A DNA stretch of 64,000 bases from VAZQ01 sp963744275 (GCA_963744275.1 CAVUSX010000001.1:1-64000); one strand, 5' to 3'; counted from the first letter of the stretch, positions 29,405 through 38,427 are shown. Numbers and translations: made by a program. The notes: generated from the letters alone by a model not told the origin.

Positions 29405-31330
29405 CTCTTTCACCTTGTCCATGAGCTCTTGTCGAACGCGATCGAGAACGCTGTCCCAATCGCCGGGCCGCGGTTGGCGGAACAGCCGCGCTCCCGGATA
29501 CCAGGGCGTATCCTCGCGCTCGAGCAGCCAGCGAAAATCGGGCGAGAACGGCAGCAGTGCCCAGACCGGCTTGCCGAGCGCGCCGGCGAGATGCACCACC
29601 GAGGTATCGACCGACACCACCAGGTCGAGCAGCGCGACCACGGCCGCGGTGTCGGCGAAATCCATAAGCTCATCGCCGATCATCGTCACATTGCCGAGGG
29701 GGTGCAGCGCGGCGCTTTCGGCCACTCCCGAATTCTTCTGCAGGCTGACGAACTCCACGTCCGGCACCGACAGCAGCGCCGCAAAGCGCTCGAGCGCAAT
29801 CGACCGGTTGCGATTGTTCTTGTGGGCCGCGCTGCCCTCCCAGGCGATACCGACCCGCATGCGTTGCGGCTCGCCCAGGCGCGCCCGCCACTTGGCCAGC
29901 CGATCCGCGGGAGACTGCAGGTAGGGAATTTCGGCCGGAATGGTCCCGAGCTCGCTGCCGAAGGCGTGCGGCAGGCTCATCAACGGGCACTGCAGATCGA
30001 AATCGGGCAGCGGCTCGCCCTGGCCCACCACCATGGTCATGCCCTCGATACCGGCCAGCAGAGTTTTGAGCGGCGGCTGCACCTCGAGGATCACGCGCGC
30101 GCCGCGCCCCGCCACCAGCGGCGCATAGCGAACGAATTGCAGGGTGTCGCCGAATCCCTGCTCGGCATGCAGCAGGATGGTCTTGCCGGCGAGCGGCTCT
30201 CCGCCGAGCCACAGCGGTTGTGGGAAGTTGCGGCACCGTTCAGCCCAGCTCCGCTGCCGCCAGCGCCATTCGTATTCCGCCCAGCCCTCGCGCAGCGCCC
30301 CCGCCGTCATCAAGAGCAGGCTGCGATTGAAATGCACCTCCGGGTGATTCGGTTGAAGGGCCAAAGCTTTGTCGAACTCGGCTAACGCCTCATCGCAACG
30401 ATTGAGCCCATTGAAGGTCACGCCGAGATTGTTGAGGGCGACCACGCTGTCGGGCTGGATCGCCAGCGCCTGCCGGTAGTCCGCCATCGCCTCATCGTAG
30501 CGATCGAGCGCCCGCAGGACGTTGCCGCGATTGCTCAGCCCCTCCGGAAAGCCCGGCCGCAGCGCGAGGGCGCGGTCGATGCTGGCCAGCGCCTCGTCGA
30601 GGCGCCCGAGCCCGGCCAGCGCATGGCCGCGGTTGGTCAGCAATTCCACATGATCGGGATCGCGCGCCAGCACCTTGTCGTAGCTCGCCAGCGACTCCTC
30701 GAACCTGCCGAGCTCCTGCAGCGCACGCGCCGCGCTCGCGATGATGTTGATATCGTCCGGACTGAGGCCCCGCGCCCGCTCCAGGATGGCCAAGGCCTCG
30801 GCCGGACGCTTGAGCTCGATCAGCGCATTGCCCTGGTTGTTGAGCGCTATGGGATGGCTCGGGCTGCGCGCGAGCGCTTTGTCGCAGCTCGCCAGCGCTT
30901 CCTCGAAACGTTGCAGCTTCAGCAGCGTGTGACCGCGGTTGATCAGGGCGTCGACGTGGTCCGGCTCGAGCGCCAACGCCCGCTCGTAGCTCGTCAGCGC
31001 CTCATCCCAACGATCGAGGTTCTTGAGCGTCACGCCGCGGTTCGACCAGGCACTGGCCGAGTCCGGTGCAACCTCGAGCGCCGCCCCGATCAGGCTGAGC
31101 GCCTCGGCGCTGCGGCCCTGCTGCTGCCGCAGCACTCCGAGCAGATGCAAGGCATCGAAATGCCGCGGCCGCACCTTGAGAATGTGCTGGTAAAGGGTCT
31201 CGGCCTCGAGCCACTTGCCCTGATCCTGGCAGCCGGCCGCATGGGCGATCGCCTGCGCCAGAACCTCGCCTTCCCGCGCTCCCGCCGGCGGCTTTTTCTT
31301 TTTCGCTGTCGAACGCCCCATCAAAGCCAT
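29405..31330 (-). CDS. TPR protein with GT9-like glycosyltransferase domain (array member A)
   Basis: First gene of the array. It starts MALMGRSTAKKKKPPAGARE at 31330, with MGRSTAKKKK as an alternative start at 31321. About nine TPR units are followed by EQGFGDTLQFVRYAPLVAGR, PLMSLPHAFGSELGTIPAEI, VGIAWEGSAAHKNNRNRS and SVDTSVVHLAGALGKPVWAL. The open frame has no stop before member B: it reads ELMDKVKEMAGFKARH straight into the start of the next protein. A one-base shift would place a TGA at about 29408. So this is either a natural double protein or, more likely, a masked stop. It is divergent from the small gene that precedes the flagellins. Confidence 0.82.
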
Positions 31331-31492
31331 TCCGCCGATGCAAGGTCTGCGCCCGATCTGCCGCTCAGATGCGATGCGAGGGACTTAGGTCAGGGGAACA
31401 TCGCCCGCCGTGGTTAACGACCCGTAAAGGCGCCGGCGCCCTTCACCAGTTATTAACTCGCGCCGGGCTAGCGTCGGAGCCGGAGGCCTATT

Positions 31493-31804
31493 GTGAGCGT
31501 TTCATTTTATATCCAGAACCAGAACTACCAGATCCAGCAGCAGCGCTGGAGTGACCTGTTCAGCTCCACGAGCAATGTGAACTCGGTGCTGAGCAACTCG
31601 CTGACTGCGCAGTCGGCGGGTTTTGCAGCTATTTCCAATCATCAGGCCCTGCTCCGGGTCAATGCTCAGATCAAGGCCGCGGCGACCGCCGCCGCCAACA
31701 GCCTCACTCCGGCTCAGATCGCCCAGCTCCAGGCCAATTCGAGCTCCCTCAAGAGCACCCAGACCACCGCCTCGGCCGGAAGCTCGCTCAACCTCCTCGC
31801 CTAA
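31493..31804 (+). CDS. Small conserved protein upstream of flagellins
   Basis: A 103-residue protein (MSVSFYIQNQNYQIQQQRWS) rich in Ser, Ala, Gln and Asn with low-complexity helices and no Sec signal peptide. The composition resembles that of proteins exported by the flagellar apparatus. The GTG start follows CGGAGGC at a good distance. It lies between the divergent TPR array and flagellin 1, which suggests a flagellar role, but no family was recognised. Confidence 0.55.
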   Translation: MSVSFYIQNQNYQIQQQRWSDLFSSTSNVNSVLSNSLTAQSAGFAAISNHQALLRVNAQIKAAATAAANSLTPAQIAQLQANSSSLKSTQTTASAGSSLNLLA

Positions 31805-31926
31805 CATCGCTGCATTCGGCCGCGCCGCGGTGCGGCGGGAAATCCCGCGTGTCTTGCGAGGTAATTGCCCGGGTCCTTTCCCTCGATCGGCCCAGCGCCC
31901 GTTTCCCTTTGGGCTGACACTCGGTC

Positions 31927-31955
31927 GTCATGGCCGGACTTGTTCCGGCTATCTC
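31927..31955. repeat. Dispersed intergenic repeat (CATGGCCGG type)
   Basis: GTCATGGCCGGACTTGTTCC followed by GGCTATC matches, from memory, a repeat common in Bradyrhizobium-like genomes (consensus close to TCATGGCCGGGCTTGTCCCG). It can fold as a 6-bp stem with a 5-base loop. Confidence 0.5.
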
Positions 31956-32071
31956 GATGTGGATTGCACGGCCTGACCCAACATCTGTGCGGCCTGCGGC
32001 AAGTCCCGGAAAAATCGCACGTATTTCTACTAGTATGCGGGCAACTTCACGTCATCTTAAGCCGGATGCGT

Positions 32072-32116
32072 CAAACGTTCGGCATCCGATCAGTTCGGTC
32101 GGACCGCTCACTCGCC
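32072..32116 (+). promoter_or_regulatory. Conserved leader element, flagellin 1
   Basis: CAAACGTTCGGCAT-CCGATC-AGTTC-GGTCGG-ACCGCTCAC. An imperfect inverted repeat (CCGATC/GGTCGG) ends 78 bp before the ATG. The same block precedes the other two flagellins. Confidence 0.6.
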
Positions 32117-32179
32117 GGTACGAGAACGGTACAGCAAGTGGAAGCGTCAAAGTAAACGTAACCAGAAAGGTACGCCCAA

Positions 32180-33705
32180 ATGTCCGGTATTACCCTCTCC
32201 GCAGGTGTTCGACAGAACCTACTGTCGCTTCAGAGCACCGCCACACTGCTGACCACCACGCAGAACCGCCTCGCCACCGGCAAGAAGGTGAGCAGCGCGT
32301 TCGACAATCCGACATCGTTCTTCACCTCGACGTCCTTGACCAACCGCGCCAACTCGCTGTCCTCCCTGCTCGATCAGGTCGGCCAGGCGCAGCAGACCCT
32401 GCAGGCCGCCAACCAGGGCCTGACCTCGATCACCAGCCTTCTGCAGCAAGGTCTGTCCGTCGCCCAGCAAGCCTTGCAGGCAGCCGGACCGAGCACGCTG
32501 AGCTACGGTGCCATCACCACCAACGGCTCGCTCGCCAACAACGAGACCTTCGCCAAGGTAGGCTCCGCCACCACCACGCTCGCCAGCAACGGCAGCCTCG
32601 GCCACGCCGATACGTTGAGCGTCATCAATGCCGGCGCGACCCTGAGCGTGACCCTCGCGGCGACCGACACCGTCGCCTCGATCATCACGGACATCAACAG
32701 CACCGTCGGTCTCGGCTCGACCGGAGCGGCCACTGCCTCCACCGACAGCGGCGGCAAGCTGCAGATCACGTCGAATACCTCCAACGCCGGAACCCTCAGC
32801 GTCACCGACACCACCGGCGACACCAAGCTGACGGCCGCAGCGACTGCCGTGACCGCGGCCTCGACCGACCTGTTCCAGCTTCTGAGCGGCAACGGCGGCT
32901 TCACCGCCGGCAATTCGCTGTCCGTCTCGGTCAGCGGCGGCGCAGCCCAGAATGTCAGCTTCGGCACCGCCACCGGCCAAATCCAGTCGTTGGCGCAGTT
33001 GAACACCACGCTGCAAAGTCTGTCGGGGCTCTCCAACTCGAGCGCATCCGGCAGTGCAGTCAGTCTCGGCGTCGCTTCCTCGACCGCCGCCAACAGCCTG
33101 ACCTCGGCTCGGCCGGCTCCACCGGCTCGACCGAAATCCTGCACGCCCTCGGCCTCACCGCCGGGACGGTGGGCGGCACAGCGGTCTCCAGCGGAAACAG
33201 CGCGACCCGCACGACCCTGCAGAGCAACTTCAACAACCTGCTGACGCAGATCGATCAGCTGGCTGGTGACGCCTCGTACAAGGGCGTCAATTTGCTCGGC
33301 GGCGACAACCTGACGGTGAACTTCAACGAGAACAACACGAGCACCCTGGCGATCCAGGGCGTGACGTTCAATTCGGCCGGACTCGGGCTGTCGGCGATCA
33401 GCGGCACCGGCTTCCAGGCGAATGCGAGCATCAACAGCACCATCGCGACGCTCAACACCGCGTTGACGACCATCCAAGCCCAGACCGAGACGTTCGGCAC
33501 CAACGCCTCGACCATCTCGGTTCGTCAGGACTTCACCAAGAACCTGATCAACACCCTGCAAACCGGCTCCGACCAGCTCGTGCTGGCCGACCAGAACCAG
33601 GAAAGCGCCAATTTGCTCACCCTGCAAACTCGCCAGCAGCTGTCGATTTCAGCCCTGTCGATCTCGAACCAGGCCCAGCAGGCGGTGCTCAAGCTGTTCC
33701 CGTAA
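32180..33705 (+). CDS. Flagellin 1 (DUF1522 type), one-base deletion
   Basis: Filament subunit of about 508 residues. The N-terminal coiled domain (MSGITLSAGVRQNLLSLQST; RLATGKKVSSAFDNPTSFFT) and C-terminal domain (ISVRQDFTKNLINTLQTGSD; ALSISNQAQQAVLKLFP) flank a Thr/Ser/Ala/Gly-rich variable centre. The frame breaks at about 33102: here the sequence reads CCTGACCTCGG, whereas flagellins 2 and 3 read CCTGACGCTCGG and CCTGACCATCGG. Restoring one base rejoins the frames. A ribosome site AGAAAGG precedes the ATG and a strong terminator follows. It is exported by the flagellar apparatus; the Ser/Thr-rich middle is the usual glycosylation area. Confidence 0.9.
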
Positions 33706-33732
33706 TCCTTCCGGATCACGGTCTCGACCAGA

Positions 33733-33765
33733 GCGGCGGGGCGCAAGCCCCGCCGCTTTCATTTT
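33733..33765 (+). terminator. Rho-independent terminator after flagellin 1
   Basis: A perfect 10-bp stem GCGGCGGGGC-GCAA-GCCCCGCCGC is followed by TTTCATTTT. The same structure follows all three flagellins. Confidence 0.9.
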
Positions 33766-34068
33766 GACCATGCCTCAACCCGGATCCGAACGTCCGATCG
33801 GTCACGAAAGACGATCGTCAGCGAAACGTCCATCCGCCGAACGCGCCAGCTCGCCAATTGCTCCAATTCGCAGACCCGCGGGCAGCCGTCGAATTCAGCG
33901 CGGTCAATTCCCAACCTGACCCGGCAAGCGGCGATCGAGCGGCTTCCACGATCCGTTCCGGCAGCGGTCTCGCGTGACCGGACGCAAGCCCTCCGCCTCA
34001 CTTTAACCGCGGATTAACCAAGATTGGGAATAGTCTGCCCGCACGATTTGAAAGAGGCTCGCAATTCA

Positions 34069-34112
34069 AGAGCACCCGACCGCGGTTGATCAAGGCTCGA
34101 CCTGTCCGGCCT
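34069..34112 (-). pseudogene. Antisense TPR-coding relic in flagellin 2 leader
   Basis: GACCGCGGTTGATCAAGGC followed by TCGACCTGTCCGGC matches the antisense of TPR array member A around 30931-30965 (GACCGCGGTTGATCAGGGCG). It also matches the flagellin 3 leader. It is too short to encode anything. Confidence 0.45.
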
Positions 34113-34161
34113 GAGCGAAAGACAGCCGTCAACGAAACGCCGTTCGGCATGCGACGCGCGG

Positions 34162-34206
34162 CAAACGTTTGGCAACCGACAAACGAGATCGGACCGTTTA
34201 CGGCCG
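34162..34206 (+). promoter_or_regulatory. Conserved leader element, flagellin 2
   Basis: CAAACGTTTGGCAA-CCGACA-AACGA-GATCGG-ACCGTTTAC. It ends nearer the ATG (37 bp) than in the other two leaders, and its palindrome is less perfect. Confidence 0.6.
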
Positions 34207-34228
34207 GTAGCCAGAAAGGGACGAACCA

Positions 34229-35755
34229 ATGTCTGATATTACCCTCAGCGCCGGTGTACGTCAGAACCTGCTGTCGCTGCAAAACACCGCTTCCCTGCTG
34301 ACCACCACGCAGAATCGCTTGGCCACCGGCAAGAAGGTCTCCAGCGCGTTCGACAATCCCACCTCCTTCTTCACCTCGCAGTCCTTGACCAACCGCGCCA
34401 ACTCGCTGTCCGCCCTGCTCGATCAGATCGGCCAGGGGCAGCAGACCCTGCAGGCCGCCAACCAGGGCCTCACCTCGATCACCAGCCTGCTGCAGCAGGC
34501 CCTGTCGATCTCCCAGCAAGCCTTGCAGGCAGCCGGGCCGAGCACGCTGAGCTACGGTGCCATCACCACCAACGGCTCGCTCGCCACCTCCGAGACCTTC
34601 GCCAAGGTGGCCTCTGCGACCACCACGCTCGCCAGCAACGGCAGCCTCGGCCACGCCGATACGTTGAGCATCATCAATGCCGGCGCGACCCTGAGCGTGA
34701 CCCTCGCGGCGACCGACACCGTCGCCTCGATCATCACGGACATCAACTCCACCGTCGGTCTCGGCTCGACCGGCGCGGCCACCGCCTCCACCGACAGCGG
34801 CGGCCACCTCCAGATCACGTCGAATACCTCCAGCGCCGGAACCCTCAGCGTCACCGACACCACCGGTGATACCAAGCTGTCGGCCGCCGCCACCGCCGCG
34901 ACCGCGGCCTCGACCGACCTGTTCCAGCTTCTGAGCGGTAACGGCGGCTTCACGGCCGGCGATTCGCTGACGGTCTCGGTCAGCGGCGGCGCCGCCCAGA
35001 ATATCAGCTTCGGCACTGCCACCGGCCAAGTCCAGACGCTGGCGCAGCTGAACACCACGCTGCAGAGCCTGTCGGGGCTCTCCAACTCGAGCGCATCCGG
35101 CAGCGCCGTCAGTCTCGGCGTCGCCTCCTCGACCGCCGCCAACAGCCTGACGCTCGGCTCGGCCGGCTCCACCGGCTCGACCGAGATCCTGCACGAGCTC
35201 GGCCTCACCGCCGGGACGTCGAACGGCACCGCGGTCTCCAGCGGAAACAGCGCCACCCGCTCCACCTTGCAGACCAACTTCAACAACCTGTTGACGCAGA
35301 TCGATCAGCTCGCCGGCGATTCCTCGTACAAGGGCGTCAACCTGCTCGGCGGCGACAACCTGATCGTGAACTTCAACGAGAACAACACCAGCAACCTGAC
35401 GATCCAGGGCGTGACGTTCAATTCGGCCGGACTCGGGCTGTCGGCGATCAGCGGCACCGGGTTCCAGGCGAATGCGAACATCAACAGCACCATCGCGGCC
35501 ATCAACACCGCGCTGACGACCGTGCAAGCCCAGACCGAGACGTTCGGCACCAACGCCTCGACCATTCAGGTCCGTCAGGACTTCACCAAGAACCTGATCA
35601 ACACCCTGCAGACCGGCTCCGACCAGCTCGTGCTGGCCGACCAAAACCAGGAAAGCGCCAACTTGCTCACCCTGCAGACCCGCCAGCAGCTGTCGATCTC
35701 GGCCCTGTCGATCTCGAACCAGGCCCAGCAGGCGGTGCTCAAGCTGTTCCCGTAA
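34229..35755 (+). CDS. Flagellin 2 (DUF1522 type)
   Basis: An intact 508-residue filament subunit, starting MSDITLSAGVRQNLLSLQNT. The N- and C-terminal polymerisation domains are nearly identical to those of flagellins 1 and 3, and the central region (residues about 130-390) differs at scattered positions, mainly Ser/Thr/Ala exchanges. No cysteine is present. It sits between its own leader and a terminator, so each flagellin is a separate transcription unit. The long antisense ORF on the other strand is a codon-bias shadow. Confidence 0.95.
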   Translation: MSDITLSAGVRQNLLSLQNTASLLTTTQNRLATGKKVSSAFDNPTSFFTSQSLTNRANSLSALLDQIGQGQQTLQAANQGLTSITSLLQQALSISQQALQAAGPSTLSYGAITTNGSLATSETFAKVASATTTLASNGSLGHADTLSIINAGATLSVTLAATDTVASIITDINSTVGLGSTGAATASTDSGGHLQITSNTSSAGTLSVTDTTGDTKLSAAATAATAASTDLFQLLSGNGGFTAGDSLTVSVSGGAAQNISFGTATGQVQTLAQLNTTLQSLSGLSNSSASGSAVSLGVASSTAANSLTLGSAGSTGSTEILHELGLTAGTSNGTAVSSGNSATRSTLQTNFNNLLTQIDQLAGDSSYKGVNLLGGDNLIVNFNENNTSNLTIQGVTFNSAGLGLSAISGTGFQANANINSTIAAINTALTTVQAQTETFGTNASTIQVRQDFTKNLINTLQTGSDQLVLADQNQESANLLTLQTRQQLSISALSISNQAQQAVLKLFP

Positions 35756-35784
35756 TCCTCATCGGATCCCGGTTTCGATCGGAG

Positions 35785-35815
35785 CGGCGGGGCGCAAGCC
35801 CCGCCGTCTGCATTT
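35785..35815 (+). terminator. Rho-independent terminator after flagellin 2
   Basis: Stem CGGCGGGGC-GCAA-GCCCCGCCG followed by TCTGCATTTT; same design as after flagellins 1 and 3. Confidence 0.88.
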
Positions 35816-35839
35816 TAACCACCAATCAACCCTGATCCA

Positions 35840-35891
35840 AACGCCGCATCAAAGCCGTTCCGCCGACGCAGGTCTGCGCCCAATCGGCCGC
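35840..35891 (-). pseudogene. Relic of a TPR-glycosyltransferase gene start
   Basis: About 52 bp match the start codon region and upstream DNA of array member A (31311-31366). Shared blocks include CATCAAAGCC, TTCCGCCGA and AGGTCTGCGCCC, with about six mismatches. The first ATG has become ACG and the frame closes after a few codons. This is the same orientation relative to the downstream flagellin as the living gene has to flagellin 1. Confidence 0.6.
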
Positions 35892-36021
35892 AAGCCGCGG
35901 GCTCGAGACGGAGCGGGCCGACGGCCCTCGACCGGCTGTAGTCAGGATGCCTGGTATTTCCACTTAACCCTCATTTAACCCGGCGTCAGGATAATCGTTT
36001 TGGACAATTGAACAGGCGCGC

Positions 36022-36072
36022 GATCCAAGAGCACCTGACCGCGGTTGACCAAGGCGTCGACGTGTCCGGCCC
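36022..36072 (-). pseudogene. Antisense TPR-coding relic in flagellin 3 leader
   Basis: The reverse strand reads GHVDALVNRGQVLLD, a typical TPR helix pair. At DNA level GACCGCGGTTGACCAAGGCG and TCGACGTG-TCCGGC nearly match the antisense of array member A around 30931-30965. Flanking sequence does not extend the repeat. Confidence 0.55.
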
Positions 36073-36245
36073 GAACGAAAGAAGGTCGGCAGAGATACGC
36101 CCATCGGTCATCCAATCATCGCGGTGATGCGTTCGACGATTTCGAGCCGATCGAAGTCGCCCGGGCAAGCTGCGGTACGCCGGAGCAAGTCCGGGTCGAT
36201 GAGAGCAGTTGTCTCAACACGGTCCCCGATCTTCATGCGAAACGG

Positions 36246-36291
36246 CAAATGTTTGACAGCCGATCAATGCGATCGGACCGTTCACCCGCCA
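36246..36291 (+). promoter_or_regulatory. Conserved leader element, flagellin 3
   Basis: CAAATGTTTGACAG-CCGATC-AATGC-GATCGG-ACCGTTCAC. The inverted repeat CCGATC/GATCGG is perfect with a 5-base loop and ends 75 bp before the ATG. Confidence 0.65.
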
Positions 36292-36350
36292 GTACGGCAA
36301 AGGCACGTAATGTAACCCAGTACGGAACGTAACTAGAAAGGTACGCTCAA

Positions 36351-37877
36351 ATGTCCGATATTACCCTCAGCGCCGGTGTACGTCAGAACCTGCTGTCGCT
36401 GCAAAGCACAGCTTCCCTGCTGACCACCACGCAGAATCGCTTGGCCACCGGCAAGAAGGTCACCAACGCGTTCGACAATCCAACTTCCTTCTTCACATCG
36501 CAATCCTTGACCAACCGCGCCAACTCGCTGTCCGCCCTGCTCGATCAGATCGGCCAGGGGCAGCAGACCCTGCAGGCCGCCAACCAGGGCCTCACCTCGA
36601 TCACCAGCCTGCTGCAGCAGGCCCTGTCCATCTCCCAGCAAGCCTTGCAGGCAGCCGGACCGAGCACGCTGAGCTACGGTGCCATCACCACCAACGGCTC
36701 GCTCGCCACCTCCGAGACCTTCGCCAAGGTTGCCTCTGCGACCACCACGCTCGCCAGCAACGGCAGCCTCGGCCACGCCGATACATTGAGCATCATCAAT
36801 GCCGGCGCGACCTTCAGCGTGACACTCGCGAATACCGACACCGTCGCCTCGATCATCAGTGACATCAACTCCACCGTCGGTCTCGGCTCGTCCGGCGCCG
36901 CCACCGCCTCCACCGACAGCGGCGGCCACCTCCAGATCACGTCGAATACCTCCAGCGCCGGAACCCTCAGCGTCACCGACACCACCGGCGACACCAAGCT
37001 GACGGCCGCAGCGACTGCCGTGACCGCGGCCTCGACCGACCTGTTCCAGCTTCTGAGCGGCAACGGCGGCTTCACCGCCGGCAATTCGCTGTCCGTCTCG
37101 GTCAGCGGCGGCGCCGCCCAGAATGTCTACTTCGGCACCGGCTCCGGCCAAATCCAGACGCTGGCGCAGTTGAACACCGCCCTGCAGAGCCTGTCCGGGC
37201 TCTCCAACTCGAGCGCAACCGGCAGTGCCGTCAGTCTCGGCGTCGCCTCCTCGACCGCCGCCAACAGCCTGACCATCGGCTCGGCCGGCTCCACCGGCTC
37301 GACCGAGATCCTGCACGAGCTCGGCCTCACCGCCGGGACGGCGAACGGCACCGCGGTCTCCAGCGGAAACAGTGCCACCCGCTCGACCCTGCAGACCAAC
37401 TTCAACAACCTGCTGACGCAGATCGATCAGCTCGCCGGCAATTCCTCGTACAAGGGCGTCAACCTGCTCGGCGGCGACAATCTGACGGTCACTTTCAACG
37501 AGAACAACACCAGCAACTTGACGATCCAGGGCGTGACGTTCAATTCGGCCGGGCTCGGGCTGTCGCCGATCAGCGGCACCGGGTTCCAGGCGAATGCGAA
37601 CATCAACAACACCATCACGGCCCTCAACACCGCGCTGACGACCATCCAAGCCCAGACCGAGACGTTCGGCACCAACGCCTCGACCATCTCGGTTCGTCAG
37701 GACTTCACCAAGAACCTGATCAACACCCTGCAGACCGGCTCCGACAATCTCGTGCTGGCCGACCAGAACCAGGAAAGCGCCAACTTGCTCACCCTGCAGA
37801 CTCGCCAGCAGCTGTCGATCTCGGCCCTGTCGATCTCGAACCAGGCCCAGCAGGCGGTGCTCAAGCTGTTCCCGTAA
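36351..37877 (+). CDS. Flagellin 3 (DUF1522 type)
   Basis: An intact 508-residue filament subunit (MSDITLSAGVRQNLLSLQST), closest to flagellin 2. Differences are concentrated in the middle domain, for example GATFSVTLANTDTVASIISD where flagellin 2 has GATLSVTLAATDTVASIITD. Conserved ends include RLATGKKVTNAFDNPTSFFT and ALSISNQAQQAVLKLFP. The gene has its own leader and terminator and is followed by flbT and flaF, the flagellin mRNA regulators. Confidence 0.95.
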   Translation: MSDITLSAGVRQNLLSLQSTASLLTTTQNRLATGKKVTNAFDNPTSFFTSQSLTNRANSLSALLDQIGQGQQTLQAANQGLTSITSLLQQALSISQQALQAAGPSTLSYGAITTNGSLATSETFAKVASATTTLASNGSLGHADTLSIINAGATFSVTLANTDTVASIISDINSTVGLGSSGAATASTDSGGHLQITSNTSSAGTLSVTDTTGDTKLTAAATAVTAASTDLFQLLSGNGGFTAGNSLSVSVSGGAAQNVYFGTGSGQIQTLAQLNTALQSLSGLSNSSATGSAVSLGVASSTAANSLTIGSAGSTGSTEILHELGLTAGTANGTAVSSGNSATRSTLQTNFNNLLTQIDQLAGNSSYKGVNLLGGDNLTVTFNENNTSNLTIQGVTFNSAGLGLSPISGTGFQANANINNTITALNTALTTIQAQTETFGTNASTISVRQDFTKNLINTLQTGSDNLVLADQNQESANLLTLQTRQQLSISALSISNQAQQAVLKLFP

Positions 37878-37904
37878 TCCTTCCGGATCACGGTCTCGAC
37901 CGGA

Positions 37905-37937
37905 GCGGCGGGGCGCAAGCCCCGCCGCTTGCATTTT
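37905..37937 (+). terminator. Rho-independent terminator after flagellin 3
   Basis: Perfect stem GCGGCGGGGC-GCAA-GCCCCGCCGC followed by TTGCATTTT; it separates flagellin 3 from flbT. Confidence 0.9.
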
Positions 37938-37995
37938 AACCATCGGTTAACCCTTATCCGGAACCATTGCGCCAAGCGACCGCAAGGAGGCTCCA

Positions 37996-38427
37996 GTGGG
38001 TCTGAAGATCGAGCTCAAGCCCGGCGAGCGGGTCATGCTGGGCGACTGCGTCATCACCAACTCGGACCAGCGCACGCGCTTGCTGGTGGAGGGCACCGCG
38101 CCGATCCTGCGCGAGAAGGACATCATGACGGCGACCCGCGCCGACACCCCGGCCAAGCGCATCTACCTGGCGGTCCAGCTGATGTATACGTCGAAGAACG
38201 CGGCGACCTATCACGAGCTGTACTTCAGGCTGGTGCGAGAGATCACGCAAGCGGTTCCGAGTATGTGGCCTTTGATTGAAAGTATCAATAATCAAATATT
38301 AACAGGCGAGCTGTACAAAGCCCTGCGCGAAGTCAAGAAGCTCATCGCCTACGAACAGGAACTCCTCGAACATGCAAGCCACCAAGGCGTACGCGGCGGT
38401 TGCCAAGGAAACAGCCAGCCCGCGTGA
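37996..38427 (+). CDS. flbT: Flagellin mRNA regulator FlbT
   Basis: FlbT binds flagellin mRNA 5' leaders in Caulobacter and represses translation or destabilises the message until the hook is complete. The protein (GLKIELKPGERVMLGDCVIT; MYTSKNAATYHELYFRLVRE; INNQILTGELYKALREVKKL) is a clear family member. The GTG start follows AGGAGG. The open frame overlaps flaF by 56 bp, so its last residues (HQGVRGGCQGNSQPA) are atypical and a small indel near 38370 may have lengthened it. Its likely targets are the three flagellin leaders just upstream. Confidence 0.92.
   Translation: MGLKIELKPGERVMLGDCVITNSDQRTRLLVEGTAPILREKDIMTATRADTPAKRIYLAVQLMYTSKNAATYHELYFRLVREITQAVPSMWPLIESINNQILTGELYKALREVKKLIAYEQELLEHASHQGVRGGCQGNSQPA

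Larger units (their letters stand above)
31805..32179 (+). other. Flagellin 1 upstream region
   Basis: No gene is seen in these 375 bp. The first part contains a hairpin repeat (GCCGGA-CTTGT-TCCGGC at 31933-31949) of a kind scattered through rhizobial intergenic DNA. The last 110 bp form the flagellin leader with the conserved element at 32072-32116 and a ribosome site AGAAAGG. No sigma-54 match was found here. Confidence 0.5.
33766..34228 (+). other. Flagellin 1-2 intergenic region and leader
   Basis: No gene is seen. The part at 33776-33804 resembles the equivalent place after flagellin 2, so spacer DNA was duplicated with the gene. A short antisense TPR-like relic lies at 34069-34112 and the conserved leader element at 34162-34206. 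The ribosome site is AGAAAGGGACG. Confidence 0.5.
35816..36350 (+). other. Flagellin 2-3 intergenic region and leader
   Basis: No functional gene is seen. The region contains two antisense relics of a TPR glycosyltransferase gene (35840-35891 and 36022-36072). AT-rich motifs TTAACCC and TTTAACCC lie near 35964-35980, and the conserved leader element is at 36246-36291. The ribosome site AGAAAGGTACG is shared with flagellin 1. Confidence 0.5.

Noticed and set aside
33998..37943. Very long minus-strand ORFs (548 and 536 codons) opposite flagellins 2 and 3
   Set aside because: They are codon-bias shadows of the flagellin genes: Gly/Arg/Asp-rich, without ribosome sites, mirroring the plus-strand repeats, and flagellins are certain on the other strand.
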